NCBI GenBank assembly: GCA_035555975.1
Contig: DATMFV010000088.1
Coordinates: forward strand, 1 to 64,000
DNA from: DATMFV01 sp035555975
Lineage (GTDB): Bacteria; Verrucomicrobiota; Verrucomicrobiia; Chthoniobacterales; Chthoniobacteraceae
Reading direction: 5' to 3'
DNA length: 64,000 nucleotides
The notes under the pieces are model-generated. The model was given only the letters and a program-made list of their open reading frames with translations, had not been told where the DNA came from and searched no databases. Position 1 is the first letter of the stretch, and every line of letters begins with the position of its first letter. The translations under genes and the position numbers were made by a program. Below are positions 18,873 to 26,777 of this stretch, one piece after another.

Positions 18873-19061
18873 ATGACGGTCACGCAAGTCATCAACGAAA
18901 TCAAGGCATTGGACCCGCGGGAGCGGGCCAAGGTGCTGGATTTATTGCTGGAAATCGAGGCGGCTCAAAAAACTTGCTATGCCGATGACCGGACCTTTGA
19001 CAAAGTAGCTGACCGTGTGATGGACCGGCACGCCGATTTGATGCGGAAGCTGGCGCAATGA
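18873..19061 (+). CDS. Probable antitoxin partner of the Doc-like toxin
   Basis: A 62-residue acidic, helical protein (MTVTQVINEIKALDPRERAK) resembling the short unnamed antitoxins that precede Fic/Doc toxins. No DNA-binding motif is obvious, and it is not a clear Phd. Its stop overlaps the toxin start by 4 nt (ATGA), the standard coupling in toxin-antitoxin pairs. It would neutralise the toxin by binding it. The assignment rests on context. Confidence 0.62.
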   Translation: MTVTQVINEIKALDPRERAKVLDLLLEIEAAQKTCYADDRTFDKVADRVMDRHADLMRKLAQ

Positions 19062-19441
19062 ACGAGCCGCTTTTCCTCACCGCCGAACAGGTTGAACGAC
19101 TGCATCAAAAGTTGATCGACTGTTTTGGCGGTCTACACGGCCTGCGTGATCCACTTCTTTATGAAGGGGCCGTGATCCAGCCCCGCAACGTTTACTACTA
19201 CGCTCAGGGGGACTTGTTCGATGTGGCCGCAGCCTACGCGTTCCACATCGCCCAAGCCCAGGCATTTCTCGACGGCAACAAACGTACCGGCATGGCGGCC
19301 GCACTCACGTTTCTGGAACTCAACGGCGTGACCGTTCCCGTCGGCACCGATCGCCTGCACCAAGCGATGATTGCCATCGCCGAAAAACGCATGGACAGGG
19401 GCCAACTGGCCACCGTGTTCCGGGAAATGACCGCAAAATAG
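19058..19441 (+). CDS. Doc/Fic-family toxin (death-on-curing)
   Basis: A 127-residue protein of the Fic/Doc fold. The core motif is QAFLDGNKRTG at residues 68-78, corresponding to HxFxDGNKR in Doc, which phosphorylates elongation factor Tu. Asp72, Gly73, Asn74, Lys75 and Arg76 are kept, but the position of the usual catalytic histidine holds Gln68. Some Doc-like proteins carry Gln there, so the protein may still be a toxin of changed activity or may be inactive. The rest has Doc-like length and helices. It is translationally coupled to the upstream antitoxin. Confidence 0.82.
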   Translation: MNEPLFLTAEQVERLHQKLIDCFGGLHGLRDPLLYEGAVIQPRNVYYYAQGDLFDVAAAYAFHIAQAQAFLDGNKRTGMAAALTFLELNGVTVPVGTDRLHQAMIAIAEKRMDRGQLATVFREMTAK

Positions 19442-19561
19442 ACTCGCACCATTTCTCTCCTTGATATTCAGCCGGAAAACCGGAGCCAGGCCGCTCCTTC
19501 GGGAAAAATGAGCCGCTTTTTTCCCATCGCCTTCCCGGCCCGGCATCGGTAATCCTTATGG

Positions 19562-20767
19562 ATGACATCCGCGCGCGAGGCGAACCCGATCCGGGGTCTC
19601 CTTCTCTTTTTTCTGGCGGCCCTGACGGCGTTTGGCCCGCTTTCGATCGACATGTATCTGCCGGCGTTCCCGCAGATCACCGCCGATCTGCATGCCCGGG
19701 AGGGCGCGGTGGAGATGACGCTCGGGATCTTTCTCCTGAGCATGGGGGTCTGCCAGGTGCTCTACGGGCCGGTCTCCGACCGCTTCGGACGCCGCCTGCC
19801 GTTGATGGTCGGCTGCTCGCTCTTCATCCTTGGCTCGCTCTGGTGTACGTTCGCCTCTTCGGTACACGAACTGATGGCCGCCCGTTTCCTGCAAGGGTTC
19901 GGCGGGGCGGCCGGGGTGGTGATCGCCCGGGCGTGCGTCCGCGATACCCTCAATGAAACGCAGGCCGCCCGCGCTTTTTCGCAGTTGATGCTGGTTATGG
20001 GGATCGCCCCGATCCTCGCCCCGTGGGTCGGCGGGCAGGTGCTGCTCCACGGCACCTGGCACCATATCTTCCTGGTGATGGGGCTTTTCGGCCTTTTCTG
20101 CCTGGCCGGCGCGATCTGGGTCCTGCCGGAGACGCTCCCCGTGGAGCGCCGCGTCAAGGGGGGCCTGGGCATCGCGCTCGGCAATTTCTGGCTCCTTTTG
20201 CGCGATCGCACCTACCTCGGCTACATCACGGCGGGCGGCTTCAATTCGGGCATTCTCTTTTCCTACATCGCCGGTTCACCCTTTGTCCTGATCCAGTTGC
20301 ACAAGGTGCCGGCGCAGCAGTACGCCTACTTTTTCGGGGCGAACGCCCTCGGGATCATGGGCGCGGCACAGCTCAACCGCGCCCTCCTGCGGCAGTGGAC
20401 GCCCGACCGCCTCCTCCGCGCATCGCTCCTCGCCAGCGCGCTTTTCGGGGCCGGGCTCGTCTTTTGCGGCGTCACCGGTCGCGGCGGCCTCTGGCTGCTG
20501 CTCGCCTTCCTCTTTCTCTCGCTTTCGTGCGTTGGCATCGCCTTCCCCAACCTCGCCGCCACCGCGCTCTCCCGCCATGGCCGCCGGGCCGGAAGCGCCG
20601 CCGCGCTGCTGGGAGCCGCACAGTTTCTCGTCGGCGGCTGTTTCGGCCTGCTCGTCGGCTGGTTCAACAACGGCACGGCGCTTCCGATGACCGGGTTGAT
20701 GGCAGCCAGCGGCCTCGCGGGGTGGATCGCCCTGCGGCTGCTGGTCCCCGATCCGCGCCGGGGTTAA
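19562..20767 (+). CDS. Bcr/CflA-family multidrug efflux MFS transporter
   Basis: A 401-residue protein with twelve predicted membrane segments. The motif FGPLSIDMYLPAFPQI in the first helix and the loop GPVSDRFGRRLPL between helices 2 and 3 mark the Bcr/CflA group of proton-driven drug exporters in the inner membrane. The length is typical. It converges on the SDR gene, whose stop is only 6 bp away. Substrates cannot be inferred. Confidence 0.9.
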   Translation: MTSAREANPIRGLLLFFLAALTAFGPLSIDMYLPAFPQITADLHAREGAVEMTLGIFLLSMGVCQVLYGPVSDRFGRRLPLMVGCSLFILGSLWCTFASSVHELMAARFLQGFGGAAGVVIARACVRDTLNETQAARAFSQLMLVMGIAPILAPWVGGQVLLHGTWHHIFLVMGLFGLFCLAGAIWVLPETLPVERRVKGGLGIALGNFWLLLRDRTYLGYITAGGFNSGILFSYIAGSPFVLIQLHKVPAQQYAYFFGANALGIMGAAQLNRALLRQWTPDRLLRASLLASALFGAGLVFCGVTGRGGLWLLLAFLFLSLSCVGIAFPNLAATALSRHGRRAGSAAALLGAAQFLVGGCFGLLVGWFNNGTALPMTGLMAASGLAGWIALRLLVPDPRRG

Positions 20768-20773
20768 ACCAGG

Positions 20774-21655
20774 TCACGCCCCCTTCTTCTCCGCCCGCCG
20801 CGCCTTCCACTCCTGGTAGAGATCGGCCCTCGCCCCGCTTCCCGCACCGCGCGGAACGCGCGAATAGGCCCCGTCGAGCGTGATCGTATGGCCGCTGATG
20901 AACCGCGCCTGCGGGCTCATCAGGAAACAGACCGTTTGACCGATATCCTGCGGCGTCCCGGCCCCTGCTTCTCCGACGCGTTCGCGGAGCAGGTTCACCC
21001 AGCGGGGGAGCAACTCCGCCACCATCTCCCGCGCCTCGTCCGGCGGGAGTTCCTTCACCCCCTCCATCAGAAAGGCGACCCCGGGAATGCGGCCGACACG
21101 GATCGTATTGAAACGGACCCCCTTCTCGTAACACTCCCCGGCGAGGACTTCGTTCGCCTTTTCCAGCGCGGCCTTGGAAGCGGCGTAGAGCAGGTTGTTG
21201 TAAGCCGGTTCGTTCATCAACACGCTGGAGAGCGAGACGACCGACCCTTTCTGTTGTTCCAGCGAGGGAAGGGCCGCCTGCGTCAGCCAGAGCAGGGCGA
21301 AAAAGTTGATCTTGAAAAGCGTGAGCGCCGTCTCTTCGGTGATCTCACTGACCGGCGTCCTCGAATTCCACGCCGCCCCGTGAACTATCCCCGCGATCGG
21401 CCCGAGCTTCGCCTCGACCTCGCAGACCAGGCGGCGGCATTCCTCCTGACTGGAAAGGTCGGCAAAGAAAACATGCTCCGCCGCGAGCGGTTTGCCGAAC
21501 GCTTTTTCGTAAAGTTCGATCGCCTCGGGGCCGCGCTCGGCGGCTGCCGTCCGCCAACCGGCGTCCTGAAGTTCCTTGAGAATCCCCGGTCCGATGATCC
21601 CGGCAGCGCCGGTGACCAGGACGAGGGGGGCTTGGGTCGATGAAGTCTCCGTCAT
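20774..21655 (-). CDS. Short-chain dehydrogenase/reductase
   Basis: A 293-residue classical SDR. It has the cofactor motif TGAAGIIGPGI, the NAG-like AAW segment after the fourth strand, the catalytic Ser in SLSSVLMN and YxxxK as YAASK. The C-terminus has FISGHTITLDGAY, typical of the family. Substrate and cofactor preference are unknown. It is 14 nt downstream of the M20 amidohydrolase on the same strand, so both may be co-transcribed. Confidence 0.85.
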   Translation of the reverse strand: MTETSSTQAPLVLVTGAAGIIGPGILKELQDAGWRTAAAERGPEAIELYEKAFGKPLAAEHVFFADLSSQEECRRLVCEVEAKLGPIAGIVHGAAWNSRTPVSEITEETALTLFKINFFALLWLTQAALPSLEQQKGSVVSLSSVLMNEPAYNNLLYAASKAALEKANEVLAGECYEKGVRFNTIRVGRIPGVAFLMEGVKELPPDEAREMVAELLPRWVNLLRERVGEAGAGTPQDIGQTVCFLMSPQARFISGHTITLDGAYSRVPRGAGSGARADLYQEWKARRAEKKGA

Positions 21656-21669
21656 ATTAAAAAAAATCG

Positions 21670-22890
21670 TCAGGCGTTGGCCGGTTCCCGCAGCGCCTTC
21701 ACCGCAAAGGCGACCAGCGCGGTCGTCCCGATCGCCAGCGAGCGTTCGTCGATCTGGAAATCAGGCTTGTGAGCCGTCAGCGGCGCAGGCCAGCACGGGT
21801 CCTTCACCCCGAGGCGCATAAAAACGCCCGGGACGATGCGACTCATGAAGGCAAAATCCTCCGCGCCGGTGCTCGGCCCGATCGGCGGGTGAATCGCCCC
21901 GTCTCCCAGCGCTTCGCGCACGGCGGCTTCGGCAAGGTCGGCCATGGCGGGGTCGTTGAACCCGGGCGGGTATCCTTCGATGATCCGCAGTTGCGCCCGC
22001 CCGCCCATCGCGTCGGCAATGCCGCAGATCTGCCCGAGTTCCTCGATCAGCTTCGCGCGGACAGCGGGGTCAAAGGCGCGGATCGTCCCGGCGAGTTCCA
22101 CTTCCGGGGCGATGATGTTGCGGGCGGTCCCGCCGCGAATCGTGCCGACGGTGATCAACCCGGTCTCCACCGGCGCAATCCGGCGGCTGATGATCTGCTG
22201 GATGCCCTGCACCACGGCGGCGGAGATCACGATCGCGTCGACCCCGTGCTGCGGCGTGGCCCCATGGGCGCTCTGGCCGTGGATGGTGATCTCGAAGGAA
22301 TCCGATGAAGCGGTGATCGACCCGCGCTGGAACGACATTTTCCCCGCCTCGATCGCCGGGCTGACGTGCTGCCCCGCCACCATGGAGAGCCCTTCCATCA
22401 CCCCCTCCTCCACCATCATCCGCCCGCCCGATTTCCCCTCCCGGTTGAGCGCTTCCTCCGCCGGTTGAAAAATGAACCGGACCTTCCCGCCCAGTTCCCC
22501 GCCGTCGGCCAGCTCCTTGAGCACCCGGGCCGCACCGAGCAGCATCGCCGTATGGGCGTCGTGCCCGCAGGCGTGCATCACCCCCGGGTTGCGGCTCGCG
22601 AAATCGCACGGCACGCTCTCCTGGATCGGCAACGCGTCCATGTCGGCCCGCAGGCCGATCGCCGGTCCGGGTCGCCCCGTGTCAATCTCGGCCACAATGC
22701 CGTACCCGCCCACGCCGGTCCGGATGTCGGCAAGGCCGATTTCGTCGCGCAAGATGCGGTGTACCCACTCCGAAGTCCGCTTTTCCTCATGGGAAAGCTC
22801 GGGGTGGCGGTGCAGTTCACGCCGCCACGCGATCACGTCATCGGAAATCGCTTCAATCCGCCGGGCAAGAGAGGTCATTTCCTTTTTCAT
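21670..22890 (-). CDS. M20-family amidohydrolase (N-acyl amino acid/peptide deacylase)
   Basis: A protein of about 406 residues of the M20D group that cleaves N-acetyl or N-acyl amino acids. Visible metal ligands are in GLRADMDALP, HACGHDAH and the acidic QPAEEAL; a later ligand is in STGAEDFAFM. The start at 22890 (MKKEMTSLARR) gives the usual N-terminus; the longer frame adds 8 residues. It is a cytoplasmic enzyme, as no signal peptide is present. It precedes the SDR gene by 14 nt. Confidence 0.88.
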   Translation of the reverse strand: MKKEMTSLARRIEAISDDVIAWRRELHRHPELSHEEKRTSEWVHRILRDEIGLADIRTGVGGYGIVAEIDTGRPGPAIGLRADMDALPIQESVPCDFASRNPGVMHACGHDAHTAMLLGAARVLKELADGGELGGKVRFIFQPAEEALNREGKSGGRMMVEEGVMEGLSMVAGQHVSPAIEAGKMSFQRGSITASSDSFEITIHGQSAHGATPQHGVDAIVISAAVVQGIQQIISRRIAPVETGLITVGTIRGGTARNIIAPEVELAGTIRAFDPAVRAKLIEELGQICGIADAMGGRAQLRIIEGYPPGFNDPAMADLAEAAVREALGDGAIHPPIGPSTGAEDFAFMSRIVPGVFMRLGVKDPCWPAPLTAHKPDFQIDERSLAIGTTALVAFAVKALREPANA

Positions 22891-22938
22891 ACCCGAGCGC
22901 GGCGCGCCTCTCAAGGGGAATTGAGAAAGATCACCGGG

Positions 22939-25428
22939 TCACGGTTTGGGCGCGGCGATCAGGTTGCCGAATTTCTCCGTAACGAAAAACCGGCCGCCTG
23001 TGGGCGAAATGGCACTGTTCTGCGCTTTGCCATCCTCCGCAAAGCGGGTGCGGCAGATGTTGACCCCCCAGGGAAGGTCCGCCGTCGGTACCGCGGCATC
23101 GGCCAGGCTGCTGCGCGGGATGAAAAGCTCCACCGTCCAGCGGTCTTTGCCGCGCCGGGTGGCAACGGTCCAGTCGGCATCCCATTGGATCGGGACGGCG
23201 ACGATGCGGCTGTCGGTGCATGAATCGCGGATGCCCCCTTCGGCGTTGACGACCATGCGGAAGGTGGAGTGTTCGCTGGTTTCCAGAAAGAGTTCCACAA
23301 AGTCGTTGTCGTAAAGGCTCTCGGAGTCGCGCAACGCCTCGCCGTGGAGTTGGAGCTTCTCCATCTGCGGCTCGCGCGCGGTGATGCCGATGTAAAGCCC
23401 GGAGTCGTCGTCCGCCCAGCGGAAGCGGACGGTGGTTTCCGGCGTGACCGGCTCGCCGCTCTTGAGATCGCGCGCGACATAGGCCGGAGCCTCGGCCGGG
23501 GCGCTCCAGAACGGTTTCTCTAGATCGCCATCGACGCTCGGCGTTCCGCTGCCGCGCGGGGCGGCAAAGTCCGGCCCCTGCCGCTGGAGCGCGGGAAAAA
23601 TTTCCTTCATCGGCTGGCAATCGGCGAGGATCACGTCGATCCGCTTCGCCTCGTCGCCGCTCGCCTTGGCTCTGGCGCGCTGGAGGATGTCAAAGTAACG
23701 CTCCACATCCGCAGGCCGCAGGAAGCCGCCGGTCAGCGTGATCTGCCGCGATTCGGGCCGCATCCAGACCTCTTCGGCAAAGCGGTAAAACTCCTTCATC
23801 TCCTGCGCTGCGGGACCGAAAAAGGTTCGGCAGTATTCGTCGATCAACGCCTCCATATCGAGGTCCGGATTCCAGTAAAGCCGGGCCTGGATATAGTAAC
23901 CGAGGTGGTTGATGCCGGGGGCAAGCATCTTGCCGTCGCCGGTGTAGGCGCACTCTACAAATTCCCCCCTTGCCTTGCCCGCGAGCGCCTTCAGGTCGGC
24001 CTGAAGGATCGTCGGGACAAAGACGGGGACGCCGCGAAGCTGCCCCGTCTGTTTGTTGTCCCCCGGGCCAAGCTGCATCAGGTTATATTCCCAGAGGTAA
24101 AGCGCACCGGAAGGGAGTTTCTTCAACCACGCTTCCCGTTCGGCGAAGATTTTGGCGCGTTCCTGCGGGTCTCTCATCTGGAGGGAGCGCGTCTGGCAAT
24201 AGGCGATGGCGACGTTGTCGTGAAACTTTTCCAGATCCAGGGGCGGCACCCGGTAGTAGGAATAAGCCAGCCCGAGAACCAGCTTGCCGGGGTGCTGGCG
24301 AGCGATCCCTTCGGCCACCTGGTTGACGAAGTTCCAGACATAATCCGAAAGCCGTCCGGCGGAGCCGCGCTCCTCCCGCAGCCAGCCGGCGGCGACATCG
24401 CGGTCGTCGATGCTGGTGAAGGCGTCGGAAGGCCCGGCGGGGAAGAGGGTCATCTCCGGGTAATCAGTGAAAAAGAAATCCGCATAGCGCACCAGCGCAT
24501 CCGCCAGCGGCGGGGCGAGCCGGGGGAGCGACCTGCTGTGTTTGGGGCGTCGGCTGCCATCTTCGGGCAGGGGGCCGCCGTCGTGCAGCCGCCCGCCGAC
24601 CACGGCGAAATATTCCGGGTGGGAATCATCCATGAACCGCGTCACGTTGATGGTGCCGTGGTCCATCCAGATCATCGCCTCCATGCCGAGCTTCTGCCGC
24701 TTGAACCAGAGGAACCCGGGCAGGTCGCCCCTGGCAAAACTCCATCGCATGTGACGGTAGCCAAAGACCGGCTTTTCCGTGCGGTTCTGTTCGGGCAGAT
24801 CGACGGTGGCGGCCTTCGGGATCACCGTGCCAAATTCGTGGTACGGCAGGTACCAGCGCACGCCGAGGCTTTCGAGAACATCATAGACGGCAAAGAGGGT
24901 GCCGGTCGGGTCGTAGACGGAAAAGCCGACTTCGTGGTTGTGGTGGCGGGGATCGTAGAGGCCGTTGCGCGGCATGTCCCATTTTTCCCCCGTCCGTTTC
25001 TGCCACTCGTCCTTGAGCCGGGTGCGGTCCGTGGTCTCCTTCAGATCGCGCGGGACGGGAAGGACCGTACCGTCGTGCCCCAGCAGGGCGAGGTAGCGAT
25101 CGGTGGCGACCACGCGGTACGCTTCCGGGGTGAGCGAGGCGATTTCCAGCCCGAGCGCACGGGTCGCTTCGCTTTCGCCGACGTAAACCGCGTGCGGCAT
25201 GCTTTCATCCGCCTTGGGGACGATCTCCAGCCGTGCGCCGCTCATTTTGTAAAGGTGTTCCTGCAACTCTTTTGCGGCGAAAGCGACCTGCGGCAGCGCG
25301 TCGGGCGCGACAACGATCTGGCTTTGCGGCTTGCCGTCGCGGATCAGTTCCACGCTTTGGGCATCGGGAGAAGCGAAAGCAAAAAGGGCAAGGGCGGTGG
25401 CGAGGAGGAGGGAGTGTCGCAGGATCAT
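22939..25428 (-). CDS. Secreted DUF4838 protein with C-terminal CBM9-like domain (locus B)
   Basis: An 829-residue protein with signal peptide (MILRHSLLLATALALFAFAS). An N-terminal GH67-like strand-helix region (VELIRDGKPQSQIVV) is followed by the DUF4838 core (HPEYFAVVGGRLHDGG, YCRTFFGPAAQEMKEFYRFA). The last ~190 residues resemble CBM9 (DGDLEKPFWSAPAEAP, RWTVELFIPRSSL). This subtype lacks the CxCxxC cluster of the locus A paralogues. It lies 59 nt downstream of a LacI gene, which is its likely regulator. It is a paralogue of 26778-29042. The activity is unknown; a surface glycan substrate is inferred. Confidence 0.82.
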   Translation of the reverse strand: MILRHSLLLATALALFAFASPDAQSVELIRDGKPQSQIVVAPDALPQVAFAAKELQEHLYKMSGARLEIVPKADESMPHAVYVGESEATRALGLEIASLTPEAYRVVATDRYLALLGHDGTVLPVPRDLKETTDRTRLKDEWQKRTGEKWDMPRNGLYDPRHHNHEVGFSVYDPTGTLFAVYDVLESLGVRWYLPYHEFGTVIPKAATVDLPEQNRTEKPVFGYRHMRWSFARGDLPGFLWFKRQKLGMEAMIWMDHGTINVTRFMDDSHPEYFAVVGGRLHDGGPLPEDGSRRPKHSRSLPRLAPPLADALVRYADFFFTDYPEMTLFPAGPSDAFTSIDDRDVAAGWLREERGSAGRLSDYVWNFVNQVAEGIARQHPGKLVLGLAYSYYRVPPLDLEKFHDNVAIAYCQTRSLQMRDPQERAKIFAEREAWLKKLPSGALYLWEYNLMQLGPGDNKQTGQLRGVPVFVPTILQADLKALAGKARGEFVECAYTGDGKMLAPGINHLGYYIQARLYWNPDLDMEALIDEYCRTFFGPAAQEMKEFYRFAEEVWMRPESRQITLTGGFLRPADVERYFDILQRARAKASGDEAKRIDVILADCQPMKEIFPALQRQGPDFAAPRGSGTPSVDGDLEKPFWSAPAEAPAYVARDLKSGEPVTPETTVRFRWADDDSGLYIGITAREPQMEKLQLHGEALRDSESLYDNDFVELFLETSEHSTFRMVVNAEGGIRDSCTDSRIVAVPIQWDADWTVATRRGKDRWTVELFIPRSSLADAAVPTADLPWGVNICRTRFAEDGKAQNSAISPTGGRFFVTEKFGNLIAAPKP

Positions 25429-25487
25429 GAATAACGGTTTTGGAAGGTTTCAGTGAGGGTCCGGGAGCGGCAGGGACCGCTCCGGCA

Positions 25488-26558
25488 TCAAGCGGTCACG
25501 ACCGGCGAGGGGCGCAGGTCGGCCACGCTCCGGCGGCGGACGAGCCGGGGACGGACGCGGCGGCGGCGTTCCCCGCCATCGAGCAGGATTTCAAAAGCCG
25601 CGGCGGCGATCTCCATCGGGTCGTATTCCAGCGCCGTCAGCGGCAACGAGCCGGAGTCGCCTTCATTGAGCACGCCGAAGCTCAGGATCGACAACGCGTC
25701 CGGCAGGGAGATCCCCCGCCCGACCGCTTCGGCCACGAGTTTCCAGGCGACCGCCTCGTTGTTGACCACCACGGCGGTGCCGCGCCCCGGGTGGTCGAGG
25801 TAATGCCGCGCCAGCAATGGAAAAAGTTCCTCGCGCACGGCAAGGGAAGCGGGAGCCTCCGGCTGCACGGCAGCCAGTTCGGCGGGAGGCGGGTTCACAT
25901 GCTGGAGGCGCGCCTCCACCCCCGCTTCGCGCACGGCGGCCTGCATCCCTTTCATCCGGAGACGCTGGTTTCTGCTTTTGGAATGGGCGTCGAGCAGGTC
26001 GATGCGCCGGTGCCCCGCCCGCAGAAGCTCCTGCGCGGCGAGGTAGCCTTCCTGTTCATAATCTTTCTCGACCACCCCTTCAAACGGTTCTTCCGAGAAC
26101 GGCGCGGAGAGGGCGACAACCGGCGTTTTTCCCTTTTTCCCGAGAGGGTGGGCCGCTTCGTAGTGTCGTTCCGTCCCGCGCGGGTAGATCAGGATGCCGT
26201 CCACCCGCGCTTCGATGAGCCGCCGGATCGCCGCCACCTCTTCCGCAGGGGAGAAAAGATGAAACTGGAGGATGAGCGAATACTTCCGGCGCACCGCTTC
26301 CAGGCTCAAGGCGTCGATGAGAGCGGAGTAGTACGGGTCGCGGCAATACGGCATCACCACGCCGATGAGGTGCGTTTTGCCGCTTTTGAGCGAACGCGCC
26401 ACCTGGTTGGCCACGTACCCGAGTTCCTGCGCGGTTTTCAACACGCGGCGACGCGTCGCGTCGCTGACTTTGGTGCTGCCGCCCCCGTTTCCAAGCGAGG
26501 CGGAAACCGCCTGGGGGCTGATGTTCAGGTAAGCTGCTATATCTTTCTGTGTGGCCAT
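25488..26558 (-). CDS. LacI-family transcriptional regulator (locus B)
   Basis: A 356-residue LacI/GalR protein. Its helix-turn-helix begins MATQKDIAAYLNISPQAVSA and the hinge is GYVANQVARSLKSGKTHLIG; the effector domain follows. It lies between two DUF4838 genes on the same strand and probably controls both from an operator I could not identify. Upstream is a 164-bp repeat element (26614-26777), so its own promoter lies in the ~55 nt between the element and the start, or within the element. Confidence 0.88.
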   Translation of the reverse strand: MATQKDIAAYLNISPQAVSASLGNGGGSTKVSDATRRRVLKTAQELGYVANQVARSLKSGKTHLIGVVMPYCRDPYYSALIDALSLEAVRRKYSLILQFHLFSPAEEVAAIRRLIEARVDGILIYPRGTERHYEAAHPLGKKGKTPVVALSAPFSEEPFEGVVEKDYEQEGYLAAQELLRAGHRRIDLLDAHSKSRNQRLRMKGMQAAVREAGVEARLQHVNPPPAELAAVQPEAPASLAVREELFPLLARHYLDHPGRGTAVVVNNEAVAWKLVAEAVGRGISLPDALSILSFGVLNEGDSGSLPLTALEYDPMEIAAAAFEILLDGGERRRRVRPRLVRRRSVADLRPSPVVTA

Positions 26559-26613
26559 GAATGGAATGGGAAGGTAAAGCCCGGCAGGTTGGCAATCTCT
26601 ATTCAGCCTCTCA

Positions 26614-26777
26614 GAGGCTGTGAAAAAATGATTTTAATGGCCTCGGAGCCCCTATTTTTAGCCTATAACGAAATTCCGCCGACCGCCTGTATTCAGGGAA
26701 TACAGAAGGGAGAAGGAATGCAGTTAAAGGCAAAAAGAGGTGCTCCATGGCCGTTAAAGGGCTTTTTTCACAGCCTC
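26614..26777 (+). mobile_element. MITE-like hairpin element, copy 1
   Basis: A 164-bp element with terminal inverted repeats GAGGCTGTGAAAAAA and TTTTTTCACAGCCTC, flanked on both sides by TCA (26611-26613 and 26778-26780). It is a near palindrome about its midpoint, with the core CTGTATTC-AGG-GAATACAG at 26687-26705. The same sequence occurs at 54709-54871 and 60897-61060. It encodes no transposase. The right-hand TCA is also the stop codon of the DUF4838-TPR gene. TNA target duplications and GA-rich ends recall IS5-family elements of the IS1031 type, but the parent is not in the window. Confidence 0.85.

Noticed and set aside
23905..25434. Plus-strand frame opposite the locus B DUF4838 gene
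   Set aside because: The same antisense effect; no signal peptide or domain could be recognised.
25463..25483. Hairpin GGAGCGG...CCGCTCC between the LacI and DUF4838 genes
   Set aside because: It has a short stem with no T-run and could be part of the ribosome entry region; the evidence is too weak to call a terminator.
26630..26760. Short conserved frame inside the repeat elements
   Set aside because: It begins near the left end of each copy (MILMASE...) but follows from the conserved DNA of the palindrome. It lacks a start signal and known domains, so it is not taken as a gene.
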